NCBI GenBank assembly: GCA_002478955.1 | Contig: DLKK01000036.1 | Coordinates: 1 to 6,151 of the forward strand | Source: Treponema sp. UBA7590 | Lineage (GTDB): Bacteria > Spirochaetota > Spirochaetia > Treponematales > Treponemataceae | DNA: 6,151 nucleotides | Reading direction: 5' to 3' | Part shown: piece after piece, positions 1 to 5,662 of the stretch | Layout of the letters: every line of letters starts with the position of its first letter | How positions within the stretch are numbered: the first letter of the stretch is position 1 | The notes under the pieces: model-generated | Databases searched by the model: none | Seen by the model: the letters and a program-made list of their open reading frames with translations, nothing else | What the model was told of the DNA's origin: nothing | Made by a program: the position numbers and the translations under genes

Positions 1-348
1 CCGGTCAAAGTAATATTCGGCGACCGGCTCGGCTCCGTTGGAAAGATAAGCGCACGCTGTAAGATAAAGCCAGTATGCGTTGTAGGAATCTTCAGGGTGT
101 TCCTCAACCCAGTTTGTAAGAAAAAGTATAAGCCCCTGCTGGTCATTCAGGGAGACAAGATTTGTGGCAATCTGGTTTACAATTGCGTATCGGCTTACAG
201 ACTCAAGGTTTTCCTGGCCAAGAAGAGTAAAAAGTTCTGTCTGTGATTTTTCAATTGCGGCATTTTTGTCATTTTCCTCTGTCCTGCATGAAACAAAAAG
301 CATTGCGGAAAACAGAAGAAATGCCAGAATCAGGTTATTTAATCTCAT
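1..348 (-). CDS. TPR-like lipoprotein, N-terminal part (runs off left edge)
   Basis: The reverse strand is open from an ATG at 348-346 to the window edge, giving 116 codons with no stop; the C-terminus is missing. Residues 1-20 form a short positive N-region and a hydrophobic core (NLILAFLLFSAMLFVS), followed by Cys21 in a relaxed lipobox (F-V-S-C) like those tolerated in spirochaetes, so export and lipidation are likely. The mature part starts with a charged linker (residues 22-37) and then becomes amphipathic helices. Residues about 84-116 (HPEDSYNAYWLYLTACAYLS, then NGAEPVAEYYFDR) match the spacing of a tetratricopeptide unit: small residues at the turn, and a conserved Gly and Ala in the second half. 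Such repeats bind proteins, but no partner or function is visible. It is transcribed away from the membrane-protein gene at 451. No good Shine-Dalgarno precedes the ATG. Existence and lipoprotein nature are quite sure; the TPR call is moderate. Confidence 0.85.
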   Translation of the reverse strand, partial: MRLNNLILAFLLFSAMLFVSCRTEENDKNAAIEKSQTELFTLLGQENLESVSRYAIVNQIATNLVSLNDQQGLILFLTNWVEEHPEDSYNAYWLYLTACAYLSNGAEPVAEYYFDR

Positions 349-354
349 ATTTTA

Positions 355-383
355 AATTTACCATGTTCATTAGTTGTTGGCAA
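355..383 (-). promoter_or_regulatory. Candidate sigma70-type promoter for the leftward lipoprotein gene
   Basis: On the minus strand, TTGCCA (383-378, one mismatch to TTGACA) is followed after 17 nt by TAAATT (360-355, four of six matches to TATAAT). The -10 box ends only 6 nt before the ATG, so a transcript from here would begin at or next to the start codon. That fits the lack of a Shine-Dalgarno. An alternative is TCAACA (436-431), 18 nt, TATAAT (412-407), which would give a leader of roughly 50 nt. Prediction by eye only. Confidence 0.35.
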
Positions 384-406
384 GATAAGGCTTATTAGTG
401 TATTCT
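377..406 (+). promoter_or_regulatory. Candidate sigma70-type promoter for the 451-2840 genes
   Basis: TTGGCA (377-382) is followed after 18 nt by TATTCT (401-406), which would start transcription near 413 and leave a leader of about 37 nt before the ATG at 451. A perfect TATAAT also lies at 409-414 but has no convincing -35 at the right distance. The -35 box is the same DNA as the candidate minus-strand -35, because TTGGCAA/TTGCCAA is nearly self-complementary. The region is AT-rich and lies between divergent genes, as expected for a promoter. Confidence 0.4.
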
Positions 407-440
407 ATTATAATTTATGATATTTTAAAATGTTGAATTT

Positions 441-445
441 AGGAG
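441..445 (+). promoter_or_regulatory. Shine-Dalgarno that sets the start at 451
   Basis: AGGAG lies 5 nt before ATGAAAAAG at 451. An in-frame ATG at 430 would place this site inside the gene, has no purine-rich site of its own, and would add seven residues (MLNLGVY) ahead of a normal Met-Lys-Lys start. The 451 start is therefore preferred. Confidence 0.8.
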
Positions 446-450
446 TCTAC

Positions 451-1053
451 ATGAAAAAGCCAGGCGTTAAGCTTTTGAATACAATTCTTGCATTTGGAAT
501 GTTGCTTATTTTCGGGGGAGTTCTGCTGGCCCTTGCGTTTGCCGGTAAAAGTCCGGATTTTGCCGGATGGAGCATTCCTGTGGTGATTTTTCTTGCAGGA
601 CTTGGAATCCTTTACAGTTACATTGCTTTTTCCCGTTCCCCGTTTAAGCTTTTTTCCGGGTTGAGCTTGAGTTTCTACGGAATCTTTTCGCTGGTTCTGG
701 TTTTTGGCTGTTTTTCCGTTGGGCTTGAAAAACTCTGGCCGTTTTTTGTGATTCTTACAGCGTTAAGCCTGCTGGTTGCAGCGCGGACAACAGGAAAAGT
801 CTTTTCTATAAATTATGATTTGCCGGCGATTGCGCTTTTTTCGCTTGGAATTGTATTTCTTCTGTTTTCATTCAATGTAATCAAAATGCCGTTAAGCCGC
901 CTCGCCTTGCTTATCTGTCCATTGACTTTGATTCTGGCGGGAACTTTTCTGGTCATCCTGTTTTTTCATAGGAAATCGATATTGGAGATTCTTCCCGAGG
1001 ATATGTCCAAAGAACTGAAAAACGAACCTAACTTCACCGATAGTGAAGAATAG
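451..1053 (+). CDS. Six-helix inner-membrane protein of unknown function
   Basis: Encodes 200 residues. I do not recognise a named family with certainty. Six hydrophobic stretches are visible at about residues 8-31, 40-60, 67-88, 94-112, 124-145 and 149-172, joined by short loops. A charged, acidic tail (173-200, ending SEE) follows. An even number of helices and a Lys-rich N-terminus suggest both ends are cytoplasmic. The short repeated pattern of a Trp-Pro pair followed by an aliphatic helix (LWPFFVILTALSLLVAA) recalls the small multi-helix domains found in LiaF-like proteins, but that is only a resemblance. No catalytic, transport or binding motif is seen. The gene ends with tandem TAG TAG stops, and the next gene begins 17 nt later, so the two are probably one operon and may act together at the envelope. 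The start is chosen at 451 by the AGGAG; 430 is an alternative. Confidence 0.85.
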   Translation: MKKPGVKLLNTILAFGMLLIFGGVLLALAFAGKSPDFAGWSIPVVIFLAGLGILYSYIAFSRSPFKLFSGLSLSFYGIFSLVLVFGCFSVGLEKLWPFFVILTALSLLVAARTTGKVFSINYDLPAIALFSLGIVFLLFSFNVIKMPLSRLALLICPLTLILAGTFLVILFFHRKSILEILPEDMSKELKNEPNFTDSEE

Positions 1054-1070
1054 TAGCTGGAATAACTTTT

Positions 1071-2840
1071 GTGACTTTTTATAAAATCAGCGTCGGAAAA
1101 TTCATCTTTCTCATATTTGGAGCGTTTTTTTCAACGTTGATTTTTTCATGTGCAAGTGTTCCTGAGCAAACGAACGGTGGTCTGGTCTCTGGAAAATTTT
1201 CAGGAAACCCGGATGAAAAGACTGCGATAAATCATCAGGCTTCAGAGGAAAAGAAAAACCGCAACTACACATATTTTTCCGCAATTCCAGAAGCAATAAT
1301 GACGGATGTTGAGATTGGTTCTCCGTCATCTTTAAGGCGCGCGGTTCAGTCTATAAGAAAACAAAGCTCCGAACTTACCGAAAATGAGAAAGTTCTTATT
1401 GCGGTCGGGTCAAATATCATGCAGATGGTCTGGACAAACGAGCGCGTTGACTGGGAATCGCCTGATGTTTCAATGGGAAACTCTTACCTTGGCGCAATAA
1501 ATTCCGCCAGAAACGGAATTTACGACACAAGCACCGGAAATGTTGATTTTCTGACAATCGTTCTGCCATCTCTGGTTGTAACGAAAGTTTCAGATGTCTC
1601 TCCGTTCTTTGATGATTCAGAGGCCGCGCTGAAAAAAGGGCTTTCGCTTTGTCCTGATTCGGTTCTGGCTTCTTATCTGCTTGGAATTCTGTACAAAAAA
1701 AATTTAATGTACGAGGTGGCGGTCGGGCAGTTCCGCAACGCCGCAAAGAAAGCGCCGGAAGTTTTTCAGGTTCTTTTTGCGTATGCTGAATCTTTGTATC
1801 TTTCCGGGAATGTGCAGGAGGCAGAAACCCAGGTTAATTCTCTGCTTGAAAAATATCCTTCCGACATGGGAGTTTTAAAGCTTGGCGCGCAGATTTATTT
1901 TCTGAAAAAAGATTATGCGAAGGCCGAGGAATATATTTCGCGCGTTCTTCAGCAGGAACCGAACGACCTTGAGGCAGTTCTGTTCCGTGCCCGAATCCTA
2001 ATCCAGAAAAAAGATTATATCCATGCGGCGTCGCTGCTCGACGTTTATTCCAGACAGGACAGTAGTTCCAGGGAATATCTGCTCTTGCGTTCTCGGATTC
2101 AATTTGAATGGTCAAAAAATAACACCGCAGCCGTGGCTACAATAGAAACCGCGCTGAAAAATTATCCCGGAGACAAGGATGTTCTTCTTTATGCGGCAAG
2201 AATTTCCAGCGCAACAGGACTTCTTGTGGCAGGTCAGTCTGCGGAATATTACGCAAATATGGTTCTTTCTGTTTCCCCGGATGAAAAATCGGCTCTCTTT
2301 TATGCTACAGAAGGTTTTATCCGCAAAAAAGAATGGCAGAAAGCGTATGAGACCAGTTCAAGGCTGGTTTCCGGGGCGGATACAGACCGTGAGACTCTTT
2401 TTAATCATGTAGAGATTTGTCTTGCGCTGAAACGCTACGATGAGGCATGGAATCTTGTCTCCCAGTCTTACAGGCAATCTCCTTCTGATGAAAATGTTAT
2501 CCAGTCCTATATTTCGGTGATGGTTGCTTCCGGCCGGAATGCCCAGGCGTTGTCGCTCATAAACCAGCAGATTGATTCTGCCAGCGCAAAACTGAAGAGT
2601 TTTCTGTATTACCAGCGAAGTTTTCTGCGCGACTCGGAGTCCCTGAGCCTTTCTGACTTGCGTTCAAGCCTTATCGCAAACCCAAGAAACAGTGATGCGT
2701 TGTACAGGCTTTACGAAATCTATTACGCAAAAAATGATTACCGGAAAGCCCAGTATTATCTTAAGCAGGTTGTCGCTCTTAACCCGAATGACACAGAGCT
2801 CCGTTCACTGAATGAAAAACTGAATTCCCTTATAAAATAA
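1071..2840 (+). CDS. Large TPR-repeat lipoprotein
   Basis: Encodes 589 residues starting from GTG; no in-frame ATG exists between the upstream stop (1044-1046) and the signal peptide. Residues 1-26 form an export signal with a hydrophobic core (FIFLIFGAFFSTLIFS) and Cys27 in a relaxed I-F-S-C lipobox, so it is probably anchored to a membrane by lipid. A polar linker (28-70) leads to a helical region (about 75-180) that I cannot assign. From about residue 183 to the C-terminus it is a chain of tetratricopeptide units, clearest at about 197-230, 231-264, 265-298, 441-474 and 543-576. Each shows the small-residue pattern (e.g. AQIYFLKKDYAKAEEYI, YEIYYAKNDYRKAQYYL) and a closing Pro-Asn/Ser-Asp turn. 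TPR arrays are protein-binding scaffolds; in envelope lipoproteins they often support assembly complexes, but no client is indicated here. Only a weak GGA precedes the GTG, so translation may depend on ribosomes finishing the gene ending at 1053. Confidence 0.9.
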   Translation: MTFYKISVGKFIFLIFGAFFSTLIFSCASVPEQTNGGLVSGKFSGNPDEKTAINHQASEEKKNRNYTYFSAIPEAIMTDVEIGSPSSLRRAVQSIRKQSSELTENEKVLIAVGSNIMQMVWTNERVDWESPDVSMGNSYLGAINSARNGIYDTSTGNVDFLTIVLPSLVVTKVSDVSPFFDDSEAALKKGLSLCPDSVLASYLLGILYKKNLMYEVAVGQFRNAAKKAPEVFQVLFAYAESLYLSGNVQEAETQVNSLLEKYPSDMGVLKLGAQIYFLKKDYAKAEEYISRVLQQEPNDLEAVLFRARILIQKKDYIHAASLLDVYSRQDSSSREYLLLRSRIQFEWSKNNTAAVATIETALKNYPGDKDVLLYAARISSATGLLVAGQSAEYYANMVLSVSPDEKSALFYATEGFIRKKEWQKAYETSSRLVSGADTDRETLFNHVEICLALKRYDEAWNLVSQSYRQSPSDENVIQSYISVMVASGRNAQALSLINQQIDSASAKLKSFLYYQRSFLRDSESLSLSDLRSSLIANPRNSDALYRLYEIYYAKNDYRKAQYYLKQVVALNPNDTELRSLNEKLNSLIK

Positions 2841-2842
2841 AT

Positions 2843-2870
2843 TTGATTATTTTTCTTTAGATGATATTAT
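2843..2870 (+). promoter_or_regulatory. Candidate promoter for a leaderless pulA transcript
   Basis: In the 37-nt gap before pulA, TTGATT (2843-2848) is followed after 16 nt by TATTAT (2865-2870). The -10 box ends 7 nt before the ATG at 2878, so the first transcribed base would be at or one base before the start codon. No Shine-Dalgarno exists in the gap, and no GC-rich hairpin that could act as a terminator. Read-through from the TPR gene is also possible. Confidence 0.4.
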
Positions 2871-2877
2871 TGTTTAT

Positions 2878-5619
2878 ATGAAAAAAATTATTCTTGCCGC
2901 TATTGCGGTTCTTCTTGTTTCTACAGGACTTTTTGCAAAACCAAAAGATATTGTTCCTGTAGCTGTTCCTGGTTCATTTGAAAATGCGGCTCCAGCAAAG
3001 ATGAAAGACATTCTTGCGCTGGACAAAAAACTGTCGCCAAAAAATGATGAATTTGTTATCTATTATTTCAGAAAAGACGGAAATTACGAGCCTTGGGCTT
3101 TGTGGATTTGGGCAAATCCTGGTGGAGACGGCGGTGCAAGCTGGCCGTTCACTCAGAACTGGACTGTCTCTGACGGAATCGGCTATATGCGCATAAAACT
3201 GGACGGCTCTTCTACCGGTGGAACAAAAATCACCTCGGAAAACGGCGGTCTTGGGCTTATTGTCCGTCAAAAAGATGAATGGAACAAAGATGGAAGCGAT
3301 GACCGTCTGTGGAATATAAACACATCAAGAAAAGTCGCGGTTTTTTCAGGTGACCAGCAGACTTATGCCGCACTTGACTACAAGCCTTCTGTGAAGAATG
3401 CGGAACTTCTTTCCCTGAATCAGATTTCAGTCTCTCTTTCTGGTGGCTTTGCGCTCGATGTTGATGGTGGAATTTCCGGATTTTCTGTCGTGGATTCAGA
3501 AGGAAAAGAATTCGGTGTGAAAAGCGTTGTGAATGCTGATTCTCCGGCCGACCTTTCGCAGAACATGGCAAAAAATATTCTTGTAACGCTTTCGCAGAAT
3601 GTCTCTGTAAGCGATTCTCTGATGATAAAAAATCCTTCATTCCTTGCGGATGCAAAAGTGAACAGCACAAATCTTGCGGTAAAACTTGCTGAGACAATGG
3701 TTCCTGCCGCTGACGAAACTTTGGGATGCGTATATTCAAACGGTTCTGCTTCGTTCAAACTGTGGGCGCCAACTTCTTCTGATGTGACCTTGAATATTTA
3801 CAAGACATCAACCCAGAAGGCACCGGACTACCGTGTCTATATGCAGATGAATCCAAAGACTGGAGTCTGGTCTGGAACTTTTGACAGAATCAAGCCGGAC
3901 GGACTTTTCTATGACTACACTTTAAAAAATTCAAAGGGAACGGTTACTGTTCTTGATCCTTATGCTTCATCCATGGCGGTTGACTACGGAAAAGGTGATT
4001 TTGTACGCGCCGCAATAATAGACTTTGACAGCCCGAAAGCCGGAAGAGTTGACGCTCCTTATGTGAATCTTGCAAAGCGCGAGGATGCTGTGATCTACGA
4101 GATTTCTGTGCGCGATTTTACTTCAAGCCCGGACGCAAATGTAGAGAACATTCCTGGAACTTACAAAGCTTTCATCGAAAAAATTCCATATTTAAAGGAA
4201 CTTGGAATCACACATGTTCAGCTTTTGCCGGTACTGAATTTTTACAGCACAAACGAAATGTACAAAGCTTACGAGAATTCAGGAACTGTAAATGGAAACA
4301 ACTATAACTGGGGCTACGACCCGTATAACTATTTCACACCGGAAGGCTGGTATGCTTCAGATGCTTCCGACCCATACTGTCGCGTTCGCGAGCTCCGGGA
4401 ACTTATAAACGAATGTCATAAGGCAGGAATCGGTGTTTTGCTTGACGTTGTCTACAACCACATGGCTGGAACTCGTTTTTTGGATGATATTGTTCCTGGC
4501 TACTATTTCCGCACAAAGCCGGATGGAAGCTATACGAGCAATTCCGGCTGCGGGAACGACACGGCAACTGAACATTACATGATGAAAAAACTTGTCATGG
4601 ATTCAACTTCGCACTGGGTAAGAAACTACAAGGCTGACGGATTCCGCTTTGACCTTATGGGACTTATGGAAGCTTCTTCTGTGACAGATTCCTACGCGCT
4701 CTGCGCAAAAATAAATCCTTCTGTGCTCTTTGAGGGTGAAGGCTGGAAAATGTACAACGGCCCGAAAGGAACTTTTGGAATGGATCAGAACTATATGCTC
4801 AAGACAAATTCTGTCTCAGTTTTCAATGATGAGTTTCGGGATGTTTTCAAGGCAGGCGGATTCAACGAGACAGGACGCGGATTCATAACAAAAAAAGGCG
4901 CTTCAAGCGAAAAAATCCTGCGCAATGTACTTGGAAATCCTGTTGTGAACTATCATGCTGACCGGCCGGGCGACAACCTGAATTATCTTGTCTGCCACGA
5001 TGGGCTTACTCTTCATGACGCGATTGTGAATAATCTTCGCCTTGACGAAAACAAGGACAGAAAAGAAATTATTCAGCGCATAAAAATGGGTAACTTCTTC
5101 GTTCTTACTTCTCAGGGACTTGCATTCCTCCACGGTGGACAGGAACGCGGAAGGACAAAGCCGAATATTTCCGGGGCAAAGAATGAATGTGTCGGAAACT
5201 TTGTGCGCAACAGCTACGATTCTTCTGACAACATAAACCAGTTTGTATGGAAAATCGATTCTGACTACGAGAATCTTCTGGAATACACAAAAGGCTTGAT
5301 TCAACTTAGAAAGTCTTTTAATATTTTTAGGATTGGAAACGCTAAAAAAATTCAGAAAGCGGCAAAAGATTTGGAATTGGAAGACAATCTTACATTTGGC
5401 TACACACTGAAAGATGGAAAATCAACTTGGGCTGTGCTGGTCAACGCAAAAAATGAAAATATTAAAATAAATGTTGGCGTTTCTGCAAGAAGTAGTGTAA
5501 TATATTGTGATAGCGAAACTGTTGATGTAAATGGAATAAAGGAAGCTTCAGGCGTTTCTGTGAATGGTTCTGAAGTTGAGCTTGCTCCGTTGACCGCAAC
5601 GGTAATCCGCTTTAATTAA
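2878..5619 (+). CDS. pulA: Secreted type I pullulanase (alpha-1,6-glucan debranching enzyme, GH13)
   Basis: Encodes 913 residues. It hydrolyses alpha-1,6 links in pullulan, amylopectin and branched dextrins, releasing linear maltodextrins. Residues 1-20 are a Sec signal (IILAAIAVLLVSTGLFA, cut before KPK) with no lipobox Cys, so the enzyme should be periplasmic or released. Domains in order: CBM41 starch binding at about 55-165 (aromatics in YEPWALWIWAN), pullulanase N2 domain at about 170-275, CBM48 at about 280-370 (FKLWAPTS), GH13 barrel at about 400-810, and C-terminal beta domain to 913. The pullulanase signature YNWGYDP is at 476-482. GH13 regions: DVVYNH (523-528), GFRFD with nucleophile Asp592, EGEGW with acid/base Glu621, and CHD with transition-state Asp708. 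The active site is complete and the length is typical. The ATG at 2878 is the natural signal-peptide start, though no Shine-Dalgarno precedes it. malE follows 43 nt downstream, fitting a shared maltodextrin pathway. Confidence 0.97.
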   Translation: MKKIILAAIAVLLVSTGLFAKPKDIVPVAVPGSFENAAPAKMKDILALDKKLSPKNDEFVIYYFRKDGNYEPWALWIWANPGGDGGASWPFTQNWTVSDGIGYMRIKLDGSSTGGTKITSENGGLGLIVRQKDEWNKDGSDDRLWNINTSRKVAVFSGDQQTYAALDYKPSVKNAELLSLNQISVSLSGGFALDVDGGISGFSVVDSEGKEFGVKSVVNADSPADLSQNMAKNILVTLSQNVSVSDSLMIKNPSFLADAKVNSTNLAVKLAETMVPAADETLGCVYSNGSASFKLWAPTSSDVTLNIYKTSTQKAPDYRVYMQMNPKTGVWSGTFDRIKPDGLFYDYTLKNSKGTVTVLDPYASSMAVDYGKGDFVRAAIIDFDSPKAGRVDAPYVNLAKREDAVIYEISVRDFTSSPDANVENIPGTYKAFIEKIPYLKELGITHVQLLPVLNFYSTNEMYKAYENSGTVNGNNYNWGYDPYNYFTPEGWYASDASDPYCRVRELRELINECHKAGIGVLLDVVYNHMAGTRFLDDIVPGYYFRTKPDGSYTSNSGCGNDTATEHYMMKKLVMDSTSHWVRNYKADGFRFDLMGLMEASSVTDSYALCAKINPSVLFEGEGWKMYNGPKGTFGMDQNYMLKTNSVSVFNDEFRDVFKAGGFNETGRGFITKKGASSEKILRNVLGNPVVNYHADRPGDNLNYLVCHDGLTLHDAIVNNLRLDENKDRKEIIQRIKMGNFFVLTSQGLAFLHGGQERGRTKPNISGAKNECVGNFVRNSYDSSDNINQFVWKIDSDYENLLEYTKGLIQLRKSFNIFRIGNAKKIQKAAKDLELEDNLTFGYTLKDGKSTWAVLVNAKNENIKINVGVSARSSVIYCDSETVDVNGIKEASGVSVNGSEVELAPLTATVIRFN
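5587..5602 (+). repeat. Perfect 6-4-6 inverted repeat near the pulA 3' end
   Basis: CCGTTG (5587-5592), spacer ACCG, CAACGG (5597-5602). It lies inside the last codons of pulA and covers the -35 box of the candidate malE promoter. It could be an operator half-site pair or an RNA hairpin with a four-base loop. It also encodes Pro-Leu-Thr-Ala-Thr, so coding constraint may explain part of it. It has no U-tract and is not a terminator. Confidence 0.5.
5590..5616 (+). promoter_or_regulatory. Candidate internal promoter for malE
   Basis: TTGACC (5590-5595, five of six matches to the -35 consensus) and TTTAAT (5611-5616, five of six to the -10) are separated by 15 nt, which is shorter than the ideal 17. 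Initiation 7-8 nt downstream would fall at 5623-5624, the base of the stem-loop at 5624-5652. An own promoter would let malE be made in larger amounts than pulA, as is usual for binding proteins. The short spacer keeps confidence low. Confidence 0.35.
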
Positions 5620-5623
5620 ACAG

Positions 5624-5652
5624 ATATTTCAGCCACTGTCAGGCTTGAATAT
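5624..5652 (+). promoter_or_regulatory. Stem-loop in the malE leader, abutting the Shine-Dalgarno
   Basis: ATATTTCAGCC (5624-5634) pairs with GGCTTGAATAT (5642-5652) around the seven-base loop ACTGTCA. Of 11 positions, nine are Watson-Crick, one is a U-G wobble (5629/5647) and one is a C-U mismatch (5630/5646). The right arm ends one base before GGAGG. There is no U-tract, so it is not an intrinsic terminator. Plausible roles are protection of the malE message from 5' decay, a processing site between pulA and malE, or tuning of ribosome access. Confidence 0.55.
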
Positions 5653-5657
5653 GGAGG
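5653..5657 (+). promoter_or_regulatory. Strong Shine-Dalgarno for malE
   Basis: GGAGG lies 5 nt before the ATG at 5663. It is the best ribosome-binding site in the window, in contrast to the missing or weak sites of the lipoprotein and pulA genes, and points to high expression of the binding protein. Confidence 0.85.
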
Positions 5658-5662
5658 AAAAA

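Noticed and set aside
164..355. Rightward open frame of 63 codons
   Set aside because: It lies opposite the leftward lipoprotein gene, has no recognisable protein features, and the lipoprotein frame has a clear signal peptide and lipobox.
430..450. ATG at 430 as the start of the membrane-protein gene
   Set aside because: It lacks a Shine-Dalgarno, whereas AGGAG at 441-445 is well placed for the ATG at 451, which begins a normal Met-Lys-Lys N-terminus.
1695..1702. Run of eight A in the TPR gene as a possible phase-variation tract
   Set aside because: It encodes Lys-Lys-Asn in a conserved TPR loop, is short, and A-rich runs are common in this AT-leaning sequence.
2841..2877. Terminator between the TPR gene and pulA
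   Set aside because: The gap is AT-rich with T runs but has no GC-rich stem ahead of them.
3257..3758. Two overlapping leftward open frames within pulA
   Set aside because: They are antisense to the well-supported pullulanase, differ in frame from each other, and show low-complexity basic or Ser/Phe-rich translations typical of shadow frames.
4903..5304. Leftward open frame of 133 codons within pulA
   Set aside because: It is antisense to conserved GH13 catalytic sequence with no ribosome site or recognisable domain; the frame stays open because of pulA codon choice.
5290..5580. More AT-rich codons in the pulA C-terminal domain as a sign of recombination
   Set aside because: AGA and ATT/AAA-rich stretches also occur in the N-terminal part of pulA, so the shift is not sharp enough to support a junction by eye.
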